From assembly GCF_047511655.1 (NCBI RefSeq), contig NC_133399.1, positions 2,793,333 through 2,857,332 of the forward strand: 64,000 nt of DNA. The letters are read 5' to 3'. Below are positions 23,993 to 36,059 of this stretch, piece by piece. Source of the DNA: Castor canadensis (Eukaryota; Chordata; Mammalia; Rodentia; Castoridae). The position numbers and the translations under genes were made by a program. The notes under the pieces were generated by a model that did no database searches, had not been told where the DNA came from, and was given only the letters and a program-made list of their open reading frames with translations. Numbering within the stretch: position 1 is the stretch's first letter; the number at the start of each line of letters is the position of its first letter.

Positions 23993-24279
23993 TTCATAAT
24001 GTTTGTATATTACTTTTGATGATTGATAAGTATTTATACATATTATATTCTTCATGCATTGTTTTCAAATTTTCATGTTTCTACATCATAGTTCCTTACA
24101 ACCTTTTAATTATACCTTAGACATTTTCCAGAAGGTCTATGTAAAATGAGTCCACTGCCTGAGATTTTTCACAAAATTGATATTCTCCATTGAAGAGCCA
24201 TGTTTCTCAGTCTCCATATTTCTTGTGATTTCTTATCATTGTTTGGGAAGAATGGGCATGTCAACCCTAGTGATACTCG

Positions 24280-24816
24280 TGTCAGGTGTGAACTGAGTTC
24301 TTGTTCAAAATTAAAGAATGACTGACTCAACAGTGAGTACATGCAAATCCACAGGTCTTTATTAAGGAATGAAAGGGTCAAGACTCTACAAGGAGGGACT
24401 GGAATAAACTGATCCAAGACATAGCAGGTGGGCTGGTTAAGTGTATTTATGCTATTTCTTGTGCAGTTTGAGGGGTTGAAATTCCACTAATCTTTCTGAT
24501 AGATTAATGTTTCATGGGTCTTCTTGACAGTTGGATTTTGAAAAATAAAATCTCTAAGGTTGGTTTGGTCACAAAAATTTGGCACTAAGGACATTGTTTA
24601 GAGGCAACTCCCTCCTACTTTTCTGTATCTGTTTTTTTTAAACATACACATTGCCATGCCTGCCCTTGGGTGTTATTTCAAGGTGATTCCCTTCTCTATT
24701 TTCTACTGTCTGTAAAAGATGTTTGTGCTGTGATGCCCTTTTCTGGCTAGCCTTTGATCTGTGCTTCTTCAGTCCCCACCTTAGCTGCCTATCCCAGTCT
24801 AACTCCTGTCATTACA
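24280..24816 (-). repeat. Putative solo LTR
   Basis: On the minus strand the block starts TGTAATGACAGG and ends CACACCTGACA, a TG...CA pair 537 bp apart. A polyadenylation signal AATAAA lies on the minus strand at 24358-24363, about 80 bases before the end. No matching target-site duplication was found and the family was not recognised. Confidence 0.4.
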
Positions 24817-26507
24817 GGAACATCACAACATGTGGTTCTTTGAATCTAGTGTTGTGGTAGTGATATTACAGTACATTTGCCACTTCCCCATAGAAGTTTT
24901 ATTTGTAGAAATTTCCACAGTGATGACTTTGGGAAGTAGATTTTTCCTCAATACAGAACTTGTGCAAAAATTTAAAATTTCAAAATGGATAATCCCCCCC
25001 ACAAAACAACCAGTACCAAAAGTTGGAAGGATTCTTCAGAATGTCATTGGGACATCCTGGCAGGGTTTTTGTAGGTGAAATTAATAAATTTGTGGATTAT
25101 GCTAAAGACAGCCTCATAGAGATTTTGGCTTTCAAACTTAACTACTCTCTGCCATCAGCCTTTCTTCACTGACACTTTAGTTTTCCGACCTTTGTTCTTA
25201 TGGATTGATGGTGAAGGAAGTCAATGCTTCTCTGGAGTGCCTCTTTTGCCTTCAGTTCAGACACAATGCATTGTCCATTCATCCTAATTCTGGGAGTCTG
25301 GAAGTGTTGATTTTGAGTTTCTTATCTTTTTTCTTCTGTATTTGGGGATGGCTCCCTCTGTGTCCTTCTATGCAGAAATCTGAAGATGTATGTGACTCAA
25401 TCTTGGTCATAATGAACATGTATTCCCCTCACTGCTCCTTCCCTTCATGAACAAATTGGAGAGCAGCCTATCAAAGACTATGAGCAGCCCAGGGTCATCC
25501 TGACCACACCTCTGCCCTGGGAGTAAATTTTCACCATAGCTTCCCCATTAACCTCAGTGTAGCTCCCTGGGCAGTCTATTTTCCTTGCTTCCTTAAGATA
25601 ATTGCCACCTTCATGAGTGGTCTTCATGGTCTCTGTGCCCATTCAGTTATATAAAGAATATGCCTTTAAGAGTCCTTTTCATTTTTTATTGCTCTGTTGG
25701 TATCAGGATACCTTAGGTGTGAATATGATATTCAGAGAACAAATGAAATCAAAGTCAATGCTAGATGTCTTGTTTCAGTGTGCACAGTTACTTCTCTCTT
25801 ATGTTAATCAAGTCAGAAGAGAATGATGGAGTAGTATGTGAGTTAAGTAAACTTAAGTAGAAAACATATTCCTTCTGTTCTTCATGATTGAAAGGAAACA
25901 TGTAATTTATTTGTATGTCCCCAAATTTACGCACAACTCATTTATGATACCATAAAAATTTTAAAGAAGTTAATAATTTCAAGTAATAGAACAAGTTAGC
26001 CTTTCTCCTCACTTATATATGCCTTTAAAAATATTTACACACTCTGTGTATGAGAATGGGCAAAGCATTACCAAAATAATATGTGCAAAAACCTTTTAAT
26101 CCCATGTAAAAATGCAGCAACTCAGTTACAGACTAAAAATGAGAATACTCTCACCTTGCACTTCAGTTACAGACTAAAAATGAGAATAGTCTCACCTTGT
26201 ACTTCATTGGATAGCAGAGGATAGAATCATAGCTGCTGTGGTGATTGCCTAAGAAGCAGAAAGTCTCTGATGATGACTAATGAAGGATTTAGGAAACCTG
26301 ATAGCTGAGAACCATGGCTTGTCTGTTGATAAGGAATCACATCCTCAACTAGACAGCTAATACTAACATATTCCTATGACATACAGCAGGACCTGAAACC
26401 CTGGGAGCCCACCAAAAACAACAGCCTCAGTCTGACCATCCAACACCAAAATCTCCCCCCAGTCAAGGATCTAGGACAACTTTATGACATGAAGCAATTT
26501 TATGAGT
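24817..26507. other. Unassigned intergenic sequence
   Basis: No gene or known repeat recognised except the 41-bp tandem duplication at 26122-26203. The longest frames, near 24830-25078 and 25205-25450, have no motif or neighbour that supports coding. Confidence 0.35.
26122..26203. repeat. 41-bp tandem duplication
   Basis: Two units, 26122-26162 and 26163-26203, beginning tcagttacagactaaaaatg, differ at only two positions. A recent local duplication. Confidence 0.95.
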
Positions 26508-26650
26508 GGTGTTTTTGGCACATGGGATTTGAACTCTGGGCAGGAGCTCTACAAATAGAGCCAATCCATCATCCCTGTTTTGTGTTTGGTGTTTCATGAT
26601 GGGGGTGTCTCATGAACTAATTGTCCAGGCAGGCTTCAAACTGCAATTAT
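26508..26650 (-). repeat. Dimeric SINE, interrupted
   Basis: Reverse copy with gggatttgaactctgggcag and caggcttcaaactgc. Its B1-like end seems to resume at 27132-27170 (attaggattaccggcttgag), with the LTR at 26700-27131 lying between. Confidence 0.65.
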
Positions 26651-26699
26651 CCTGATCTCTGCCTCTTGTATACCTACTTTAAACTGGAAAAAAAAGGCA

Positions 26700-27131
26700 T
26701 GTTGGACTGAAATGCATGCAGAGATCAATGAGGAGACAGAGAAGTTAGACTGAAAGAAGCATGGGGATGGTTCAATATCTCAGCACATGCTTTATTAGAA
26801 GAATTCTTTGGAGGCAGTCTCCAGCAAGAGAGCTGGAGTCCACAGCTGCTTGCTGACTATGGATAGATACAGGAAGTTAGTGTAGAAGTCCAAGGAAAAA
26901 GGGAGTCCCAGGGAGAACTCCCAGGAAGGTAACTGGACAGGAATATCCTCCATCAGCCCTGTGACACTCCTTAGATAAGGGGGTCTTTCTTTGAGGCTGG
27001 GTGGGAGATTTCTAGTAAATGGCTAAAGGTGAATATGTGTTATTCTTTAGGGCTGGGTGTAGTTTTCAGCAAGCCACCTGTGATGAGGAAGGGCCCAATC
27101 CTCATGTGGCTGCCCTATACTCACCCTAACA
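26700..27131 (-). repeat. Solo LTR, same family as 16822
   Basis: Bounded by TGTTGGACTG and CACCCTAACA, which form matching terminal inverted TGTT...AACA ends 432 bp apart. On the minus strand an AATAAA lies at 26791-26796, and the U3 aligns by eye with that of 16822-17182. It lies inside a SINE, which gives the order of insertion. Confidence 0.65.
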
Positions 27132-27172
27132 ATTAGGATTACCGGCTTGAGTCACAAGCATCTGGCTCACAC

Positions 27173-27487
27173 TGTGAGAGTTAATGACACATAAACCAGT
27201 TTTCCAGGAATGACAATCCCCAGCTGTACAGACCACGACAAAAGCTTGACTTCTCAGGACCCACAGTGCAATATTCTTACTTGAATCTTCCCACCCTCCT
27301 GGTAGAGGGTGCACCTTTGATTTTCTTTTGCTTTGCATCACACAAACAAACCTTCCCAACTCTCATATCAGATCAGTAGGACTACCCTATGTTCATTTCA
27401 CACTGCTTCCCAAATAAACCTCTTGATTACCCATTTTCTTTTTAGGTGAATTCTTTTGCCAATATGTGGTACCAGAAATCCCCAACA
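27173..27487 (+). repeat. Possible solo LTR
   Basis: Begins TGTGAGAGTT and ends CCCCAACA, with AATAAA at 27413-27418 about 70 bases before the end. The family is unknown, no target duplication was found, and the call rests on this architecture alone. Confidence 0.35.
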
Positions 27488-27974
27488 CTTTCCTTATGTG
27501 CCCTTTATCTTGTGTAGAAGTGTGACCACATGTGCTATTTGCTGTTGACGTTCGTCCCTATTTCTGTTATCAGTTTCTGTTAGCATTTTGTTTAAGCATT
27601 TTTCTTAAGATAACAATTTGGATACCTTTCCTTTCCTATTTGTAGTGTTTGCCTGTCAACCTGAAGGTGTGGTTTGTGTGCATAACTGGCTTTGTTTACT
27701 CTGAGCTGTCCTGGTTCTCAGAAAGGTAAGGCACAATCAAGCTGTCCATCTGCTTGTACTATCTTCAAGCACATAGAAATATTTGGTTATGGAGAGATGC
27801 AATGACAGTTTAATATCAAAATTCAGTAATCACTGCTCCTACTCAAAATGAGATGATTGTATATATGTTGATGGATAGTGGTATAATATGGTGTAAATGA
27901 GTGACACAATTGCCCTAGTAGACTTGGGAACCAAATAAAATAATTTGTAAATTCACACAATAGATAAAGGTCTT

Positions 27975-28200
27975 TTTTCTGTTTTTGGCTTTTTTTGATG
28001 GGACTAGAATTTTATTATAGCAATTCCTTTTCAAAGAAAGGAGCTATACCACATGAGACATATCTCAAGCTTATTTTTCTCTAGTTATTTGGAGATAGGG
28101 TCCCCAGAACTATTTGCACAAGTTGGTCTCAAACCATGATTAGCCTGACCTCAGACTACCAAGTAGCTAGGATGAAAGGTGTGACCCACCAGGATCCAAC
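27975..28200 (-). repeat. Dimeric SINE, old
   Basis: Diverged reverse copy (ggagatagggtccccagaac, caagttggtctcaaacc). A matching reverse SINE sits at the same place in module M4 (62612-62735), so the insertion probably predates that duplication. Confidence 0.6.
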
Positions 28201-28436
28201 AAGTTCTTCCTTCTGTATTGTGAATTATAATGATCTTTTAAATTGGAAGATTAAATAGCCATTGTTTTAAAGAGATCTCAGTGATTAGCTGGGTTACAGA
28301 AGGGAAGATAACACTAGGAAGAAACCAATACAAATAATAAAGGTGTCCTGTTCTTTTTGTAGGGTTAATTAAAAGTTGAATTCCTTTAGATCATTCCTTT
28401 TTTGTTTATTTCATTTTGTTTAGTTTAGTTTTTTTC

Positions 28437-28505
28437 TACTGGTGGGGATGGAACGTATGTCCTTGCTCATGCTAGGCAATTGACCTACCACCAAGGTATT
28501 CATTT
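28437..28505 (-). repeat. ID-like SINE fragment
   Basis: Diverged reverse tRNA-like half (ggtggggatggaacg, catgctaggcaattgacc). Confidence 0.5.
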
Positions 28506-28589
28506 CTTTTCTCAAGGATTCATCTATTTTCATGTTTTAATGTTTTTGGTGAAGGGCAAATAGTTCTTGAGAACTCATATCAAAAAATA

Positions 28590-28670
28590 AAAGACTGAAG
28601 GTATGGCTTTAATGGTAGAGAATTTGCTTTGCAAACATAAAGACCTGAATTTAAAGTTCTGTCCCATGGA
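28590..28670 (+). repeat. ID-like SINE fragment
   Basis: Diverged plus copy (aatggtagagaatttgct, aagacctgaatttaaag). Confidence 0.5.
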
Positions 28671-30837
28671 AAAATATGAGAATAACGCAGAAAATATTGA
28701 TAGATTTCTCAACATGCTTATCAGCCAACCAGATGAAATTATCATGGAATTCATTATTTAGTGCCTGATGAAAACATTTTTTATGAACATAATGAATACA
28801 CCCCAAGATTCAACACTCTATGCTGTAAAGTGCACTTTAAACAATGTAAATTTATAGAACTCAACAGTCTTGTGTTCTCTAAATAGGAGAATTGCTCATG
28901 TGCAGCTGCCTAGTACTTGAAATTGGGTGAGCCAGAAGTAAATGCTGGAGGGTGTTCTCTCCTTTCTGAAGGTATAACTGTGGTTATCAGGAAACATTTT
29001 CTGTACAGAATTTTGATTTTAACATGCATAGTTATTCTAGATTCACACTTCTCTATGAATACATGAAGAAAATCTGTGAAGGTCAGACTCAAAGGAAGCC
29101 ACATTTTGGTAGTTTACTAGAAAGGGTTTTTGTGCTTGGCAGTTTCTTTTGATAAGAACCTTAAAGTGACTGAATTGAGATGGTCTTTGTGAGGAATATA
29201 AGGTGTTCAAACCTAGAGTTGTGTCACTAAGAGATGTGCTCCCAGTGTTATATCCTCAGGTTTCTCTGAACATCAATAGGAACTCATGACTTGCAGGGCT
29301 CCTTTTCAGTGCTTAGTGTGCTCTTCACCCCTGGAGCTGTGTTCAAGCATCTTAATATGGGTTTCCCTTGTGACCATGTGCAATGAAGCCTCCTTCTCTG
29401 AGCTAGTTCAAAGGTTGCTCTTCATTGTTCTTGATTATTTTGTATAATTCATTTCCATATAAGTCTACCTTCTGTATACATTAAATAATGTAAATCTGTT
29501 GCTGGTACATTTTCATTTTCATCAGTGAAAACAGACACAAAAAAGTCTGAGAAAGCAATGGTCTTCTGCCTCCATCCAAATTCCTGATTGTGGACACAAG
29601 CCCTCAATCCACTTGCAGTATCCTTGTTAGACATTCTTACCCCTCCTTCTCTGATGTCATGATATCTCCATGGGACTCTGTACATGGAATTCCCTAAGTA
29701 CACTTGTCCATTTTCAGGAGGAATAAGCATGAAGGGCACAGATGTATAATACAAAGATGGTGCCAATTCTGGGGGGTCATGACAACTTTCTAGAAATGAG
29801 GAAGCCTGAACATTGGCTGTTGCAGGGTACTATCCTGTAGATCAGCACAGGCAGGATAGCATACCAATTCTGTCACTAGTGCTTTGAAGTTCTTGCCCTA
29901 AGAAATTAGCCAATCAGATGGACTGTTTCTACCCTGTGTGTACCAATAGTGAATGCCAATATAAATGATCCATGATGCACAATGGGGCTTCAAGCTGTGT
30001 GCCATGCTGCCCAGTGTCCACTGATAGTCTTCTCAGACACAGTTTGGCAGCTGAGTGATTTACACTGAGTGTAGAACCTTAGAGGACACCTGACTGCAAC
30101 AGCAGTGGCAAATGGTCATGGCATATCTAGGCTCTGCATTTGGGCAAAGAAGGCTACAGTCATGTTCTCAATGGATGGATTGATTCCACTTCTGATGCCG
30201 CTCAGTCATTGGGCACTGGAAAACTGCATGTTGGGGCCAGGTAGGGAGTCATGAACTCTCTGAACACTCTGGACTGTCTCTGTGAGGTGATTCATCCTAG
30301 CCCACAGTCCTCACTGAACACTCCCACACTAAACATTAGGCTCCCAGTCTGCGTGCTGATGGTAGGGTACTCATTGGATACTCTGGACTTGTTTATGAAG
30401 TATGTGTGGGGAAGGAGCATTGCAATGCAGTGTACACTCTCTGCTCTTTCTCTAAGGTGACTTTCTGTGTTTCCAGGTTCAGAGTAAACAGGAGTTAAAT
30501 CCAGAGACTGTTCTCTGAGGCCCAGCATTCTTAGTGCCGCCACTAATCCCTGAATGTCTATGTATTCTCTACATTGCCAGAACCATTGGAAACAAGCAAC
30601 CACATACATACATGGTCGCTCTTGCACTGGAGGGGAGACTTGATCACCTTTCTCACATACCTGTTTCTATCCTCAGACTGGTTCTCATTTTATAATGACA
30701 TTTTGATTAACGCAGGACATGATTTTGGTTTATGTATTACACTAGAGGTTTTCCTCAAAAGGTATGCATACACCACATTTGTTACACAGAAGAGCTTTGC
30801 TTTTAAAGAGAGGAGAAAACAAGAGTTGAAAGAAATC

Positions 30838-30923
30838 GGGAGGGCTTGTGGAATGCCTGAAGTGGTAGAGTGCCAGCCTAGTAAGTGTGAGAACTTGACT
30901 TCAAGCCCCAGTACCACCCCCTT
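30838..30923 (+). repeat. ID-like SINE monomer
   Basis: Reads agtggtagagtgccagcct then cttcaagccccagtacc. Shared with the inverted arm at 2442-2529. Confidence 0.75.
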
Positions 30924-31129
30924 CAAAAATGTGCTTGCTTTAGAATTGCTTTGTTTGCACTGATTAATTCAGGTAACCATGGTTGAGGCAAAATCATGAA
31001 CCTTTGGGAAGATGGAGGAGCATGTCAGAAGTTGAAAAGGACCATGTAACTGTAATAGGAAGAGTGTTGGCTCTGGTGTATACAGTTCTCTTTCTGCCAG
31101 ATCAGGTGGTTTATGCTTCCACACTGATT

Positions 31130-31600
31130 GTAGAATTCCTTCCACAGATTTCTGGCCCAATTTCCAAGTGGAAGAAACACTTTCCACCCTGAAATTTCAG
31201 GAGCAATTTCTGTTAACTACAATGAATCCCAGTCTGGGCTGGGTAGGGACAAGAAAGGAGTCCTAGTGTGCTAAGGGTTATAGCTGGAAACAGGTATTTG
31301 GTCCTGGCACTCTGCTAGGAAAAGGTTCCCTTCTCCCCTTTTCCCTTCTTCCTGAATCAGAAGCCAAGGAGGAGTGCTGCAAGAATCAGAGTGTAGGGAA
31401 AGACCAATCAGAGGACATCACTACTTAGCAAAAATTGCATTTCCTGGTGCCTCATTTTCTAGATCACTCTGTGCTTCTGAGATCTGTCTCTGTGCATTGC
31501 TTGTTCTGTTGGTGATGTGTGAGAACCAGGTACAAAAGGAGCAGCAAATGGTGAGTTTCTGACCTGCATCCCCAGACTGGGCAGGATCAGGGGGCTGACA
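31130..31600 (+). promoter_or_regulatory. KRAB-ZNF exon 1 and promoter copy (M3)
   Basis: Contains a CCAAT box in gaCCAATcagagg at 31405-31409, a context also found in the copies at 37607 and 60537. Exon 1 ends gcagcaaATG|gtgagt, with the ATG at 31548-31550 and GT at 31551-31552. The text that follows (ctgcatccccagactgggca) resembles the copies at 7045 and 60720. No KRAB exon occurs before 48490, and another exon 1 (37590) is closer to it, so this is probably an orphan promoter, though it could serve as a distant alternative start. Confidence 0.65.
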
Positions 31601-33012
31601 CTGGCCTTAGTGGCTGTGATGGAACTGGACCTCTCCATCACAGCCTTGAAGCCTAGAGAACAAGTCCCTCCTGGTGCTACTTGTCACTTGGTCTTCTCTT
31701 TTCTAGGGTTGGGGCTGGGTGGATTGATCAAACCCTATAATTTTGTCAGCTACCTACCTATGATGTGTCCCAGATCCAGAACTCTCTCAGGGAGCTCTGC
31801 ATTAGAGCTCATGCCTCTCCAGACTGTGCAGATGGCCAAAGGTCATAGGTTCCTGTGCAGTTCCCAAGGATCTGTGGTCTTTGTTTTTCCTGCTCCTTCA
31901 ATTTCTATGTACATCTGATTGACCAGAGTGATATAAATGTTTGAAATCTTGAGTAATATAAATGTTTGAAATCTTAAATCCAGGGTCAGTCCCCCAACCA
32001 AGTACTTTTTATGGCTGTAATAACTCCCTAAATTTACAGTTATCCCTGTTTTGCCCAACTCACTGAAAATGGATTGTATATGCATTTAGTGTTCAAGGTG
32101 AAGAACAGATTTGGGGAAGTATTTAGGGTTTGAGATTATTGCCCTGTCTGACATAATTGATGTTGACCTTGGCCTATGTCTAGAGAGTATTTTCACAAAT
32201 GAAATGCAGATTGAGGTAGGACATGAACATAGGGAAAAGAGGTCACAGTGTTGGGACAGCACAAACTGCAAGTCCTGCAGAGTCTTAAGGATGAAATAGA
32301 GCAGGTCTGTGTTTCATAGGGAGGAGCAAACAGGAGGAGAAAGAAGGTCTAAGGATGAAGAAAGAACAACATTTGGCTCCTATAGTCTCCCTGAGGCCAG
32401 CCAGTACTGAAAGTGTCAGTAAAGGAGGTTTCTTTTGCTGGTTCTTATTGGGCATGGACAGAGATCACAGACCTGGTAAGCAGACTACATTCAGAGCAGT
32501 ATGCTTAATGAGTGTTTTGTTCCTTGTGATCAATTAAGCTACTGATTTTGAGGCATAAAGTGTGGAAATCAATTATTTCCACACTTATTTGTTGTATATT
32601 TAAAAGGACATCTAAGTGTAATGAAAATATGAAAGGATGGTGGGTGGTGGTCTTTAATCATTCGTGTTCAGCAGGATTACTTATGTAATCCTGGGTAAAT
32701 TTTCAGCTGTTTACATTTACATTCAGATCATTGGTTTAGTCACAATGTAGTTGGTGATGATTGAGAAAGCCTGTCATGGACAGTGGAAAAACAAGATACC
32801 TTTGGGAAGTGTTTCCTGGAAAAATAGTTTATTAATTTCAGTTTATTTGTGTTGCTCTTGGTCCCAGGTTATGTGATAGAGTTAGTAAACTCAGAATGTC
32901 CTGAGAAATAGGAGCATCTTTGGTTGTTTATTCTTGGCATTTTTACATGGTGTCTGTATGGTAATAGTGAGATGGTGCACAGTGCCATCACCAGATAACT
33001 TCAAGTTAGGAA

Positions 33013-33222
33013 ATGGTGCTCTGCACCAGTGACTCACACCTGCAATCCTATCTTCTTGAAAGCAGAGATCAGGAGGATCTTGGTTTGAAGCCAGGCCTGG
33101 GAAATTGCAAGAACCTATCTCAAAAATACAAAACACAAACAAGGGCTGTTGGAGTGGCTCGTGTGGAAGAGGACCTACCTAAGAAGTGTGAGTCCCTGGA
33201 ATCAAACCCCAGTACCACAAAA
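33013..33222 (+). repeat. Dimeric SINE
   Basis: Plus copy: gtgctctgcaccagtgactc, then ggctgttggagtggctc, then caaaccccagtaccac. Inverted-duplicate partner of 128-334. Confidence 0.8.
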
Positions 33223-33345
33223 AAGATGGTGAATGGTGGCCATACAGAGCAAACACATGTGACATTGGAACCTACAGTGGTGCCAGTGTGGTGGGATTCA
33301 GTGCTAAACTTATCAAATATCTACAGCTCTGCATTGTAGACTGTC

Positions 33346-34639
33346 CTCAGAATCAGAATATGGGATGTCTGTTGGTGTTGGGGAATTCATTTGAGTTTAG
33401 CAATGCCAGAAAAAGACAGCACAGCTCTGAATATTGAATTGGCTCTGGATGAGAGTTTGACACCTTTTCTATTGAGCCTGTGTTGTAATGAGTCATTTCA
33501 TCATGGAAGTGGGGAAATAGTGTTTGGAGGTCCCAGAGTGACATTTCCTGGTTTTCTAAGTTCTTCACTTCCTTCCATGAGGTGAACCACCATGGGCTGC
33601 ATCTGCATAGAGACAGTGATCTCTAAGTTTAAAAATGTGTATAACATTTTCCTCATGTAGTGTAGGTTCAGCAGGCTGAATCCTTGAGCAGCTTTCCTTT
33701 TTGTTTCTTTTTTAAAATCTTTTTTCAGTGATATTGCTATTTACCTAAGCACTTAAGATGCTTAAGATTTCAATGATGCCTGTAAGGTTTCAATGATGAA
33801 ATGATGCCTTAGCATGCAAGTTTCATAAGTTTTATAAAGAATTGGGAAAAATTCTTTTATGGATACTTAGATGAAATAAAATTTAGTTAGGAAAATTTGA
33901 TGGTATATAAATTTATCACTTGAACTTTTCTGGATATGTGCTTATTTAATGTGTTGTTTGTGAAATGTTGGAATGACAAAAATAATTTAATTTTGTCTAC
34001 TATTAAACAATTTATTTTTGATTATATCTTGTTTGTGTTCATTATTCCTGATGTTGAATATTTTACGGTATGGTCTTTTTGTTGTTCTCTTTTTTCTTGT
34101 CTTTCCTATTTCCCAATGCAACTTAATCATTGTTGATGACAGAAGAGAATAGAATCCATGTTTCTTTGTTTTTTCCTTAGACAAGGTGGGGAAATTGTTA
34201 ACAGACTGCTCAGAAAAATAGCTGATTGGACCACTTGCTCACTGACTACCCTGGAGCACTGTGTCATGCAGGGAAATCTCTGTGGCTGCTCCAGGCAAAC
34301 CTCTACTCCTCCCTACATGTCCACTCCCCTGCACCCACCCAAGTGCTCACCAGTAGCTGAAGTCTGTGACAAGGTCCCAAGGACAACATCCTTTCCTGTT
34401 TTGCTCTGTCCTGACAGGCTCTGTCACACATATTTGACCATGGACTTGGGTATTTGGAGCTCAAGCCAGACTCCCACGTTATTTAGTGCTATTTTAGCTA
34501 TTTTTCATGTAGGGTCTCCCATTTTGACCATAGCTGCCTCACACTGTAAACTTTCCACAGGTAACTCCCATGTAGGTGGAATTATTTGCATATACCATCA
34601 TGCAGAGTTATTGTCTGAGATGATGTTGCATTAACTTTT
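33346..34639. other. Intergenic / ancient KRAB-ZNF intron-like sequence
   Basis: About 33880-33970 is paralogous to 15975-16065, and about 34085-34165 (cttgtctttcctatttccca, agaagagaatag) is paralogous to 51555-51620, just beyond the zinc-finger pseudogene. No coding feature was recognised. Confidence 0.4.
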
Positions 34640-34730
34640 TGCCCAGGTTGGTTTCAAACCATGATCCTGCCAATGTTTGTTTCCTGAGTAGACGAGTTGA
34701 CAGGCATCAGCCACCACATACCAGCACACA
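34640..34730 (-). repeat. B1-like SINE fragment
   Basis: Reverse B1-like half (gcccaggttggtttcaaacc, ggcatcagccaccacatacc). Confidence 0.6.
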
Positions 34731-34924
34731 CTGATATTTCTGAATTATAATTTTATCTTCAGTGTCACAATCACCAAAATTTACAAAATGAACTCCCTTT
34801 TGTTTGCATTGCATCTGGATCTGTGATTTCAGGCACTTCATTTTCCCATCCTTTACAAAATCATGTTATATTTGATAATTTTCAGTATCTTATTTAGTAC
34901 TATCAACAAAGATGTATATCACAT

Positions 34925-35008
34925 TTTTTGCTGGAATTGGGTTTTGAACTCAGGGCTTTGCACTTGTAAAGCAGGTTCTCTAATGCTTAAAGCCACACCT
35001 TCCCCTCA
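34925..35008 (-). repeat. ID-like SINE monomer
   Basis: Reverse tRNA-like half (gggttttgaactcagggct). Confidence 0.65.
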
Positions 35009-35274
35009 CATTCAAGAGATGATTTGGATCTTCAGAATCTTCTCTTTAGACAGTTCTTTGTGGTTCCACACCTCTTCCTAAAGCAACTGAAATTATTCAT
35101 TTTGAACAAGAGCATGAAAATTTAATATTATTTACAGAATATATCACATGTACAATACTATTGCAAAAATTGCAATGAGATTTTGGAGAGAAGGAAAAGG
35201 TGGTTAGAATTAAAGCTCCTAGAAAGAAAGAGTGCTGAAAAGAATTAAATGTAGATACACTAAATCCTTTCTCT

Positions 35275-35357
35275 CCCTTGCGCACACTCGGGTTTAAAGT
35301 TAGGAATTCAATTTTGCTAGGTACATGATCTAACACTTGAGCCATGCCTCCAGTCTG
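35275..35357 (-). repeat. ID-like SINE (duplicated)
   Basis: Diverged reverse tRNA-like half (cacttgagccatgcctccag), shared with 55150-55237. Confidence 0.6.
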
Positions 35358-35539
35358 CAAAATCATTTATTCACATTTGTTATCATATGTAAATGTAAGT
35401 ACTGGGTGCTGATGGTTGCTGAGAAGAAATGATGAATGAGAGCAACTGAGTATGGTATGGAAGGGAAGACACTGGATCATTCCATTATACCTGTCTTGAC
35501 TCTGAACCTGTGTAATGTTATTGGAAAGTGTACTGCAGG

Positions 35540-35725
35540 CCTTTGATGTGTCTGCTGAGGGAGTGCTAGGCCTGAGTTCAAATGTCAGAGTCACAAAAAG
35601 GTGGATGAAAGACTCAGTTGTGTTACTACACAATTAAAATCCCAGCCACTGGAGGATGTTGCACAAAGATTACCAATTGGCTGCCAGTCAGGGTTATTTA
35701 GTGAAATTTTGTCTCAAAATAAAAG
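35540..35725 (+). repeat. Dimeric SINE (duplicated)
   Basis: Plus orientation, ID-like part (gcctgagttcaaatgtcag) followed by a B1-like part (aatcccagccactggagg). Shared with 55550-55745. The order of halves is the reverse of that in most dimers here. Confidence 0.6.
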
Positions 35726-35790
35726 ATGTAGGGATGTAATTCACCACTAAACAGCTTTGCTAGCTATTACAATGTCTTGGGCTAAACCCA

Positions 35791-35795
<5 letters not shown>

Positions 35796-35833
<38 letters not shown>

Positions 35834-35844
35834 ACACACACACA
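35796..35844. repeat. CA microsatellite
   Basis: About 24 CA repeats with a single TA interruption near 35829. Absent as a long run from the paralogous site near 55825. Confidence 0.97.
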
Positions 35845-35975
35845 AAAGAAACTGCATTAACATAAACTGCAAATATACATTGCAAAGTGAACACATGTAC
35901 CAAAAATATATTTGATATCCTAATAGTGAAAGCAGAATGGAATACAGGGAAAGCATAATTAAATGAGAACTTAAG

Positions 35976-36056
35976 CTAGGGACTGGTGGCTCCTGCCTGT
36001 AATCTTACCTATTTGGGAGACAGTGGTTGGAGGTCTACTGTTGCCTTCAACATTAG
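35976..36056 (+). repeat. B1-like SINE fragment
   Basis: Reads gggactggtggctcctgcctgt in part, the start of the B1-like half; shared with the longer SINE at 55995-56252. Confidence 0.6.
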
Positions 36057-36059
36057 CCC

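Larger units (their letters stand above)
27650..33345 (+). repeat. KRAB-ZNF 5' module (M3)
   Basis: The longest module copy. 27800-27975 matches 62445-62610, 29040-29450 matches 4990-5480, 30040-33345 is the inverted partner of 1-3072, and 31130-32345 matches 60240-62210. Block 30500-30720 also matches the intron of the tandem copies at 36590-36790 and 38220-38350. It contains two exon-1-like sites, at 30112-30114 (ATG followed by GT, degenerate context) and 31548-31550. The order of shared blocks indicates that modules spread by local direct and inverted duplication. Confidence 0.75.

Noticed and set aside
35796-35844. CRISPR-like or other spaced repeat array
   Set aside because: It is a simple dinucleotide run; no array of spaced direct repeats was seen anywhere in the window.
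35747-35956. Frame with repeated Val-Cys residues
   Set aside because: The pattern comes from the CA microsatellite read in reverse.
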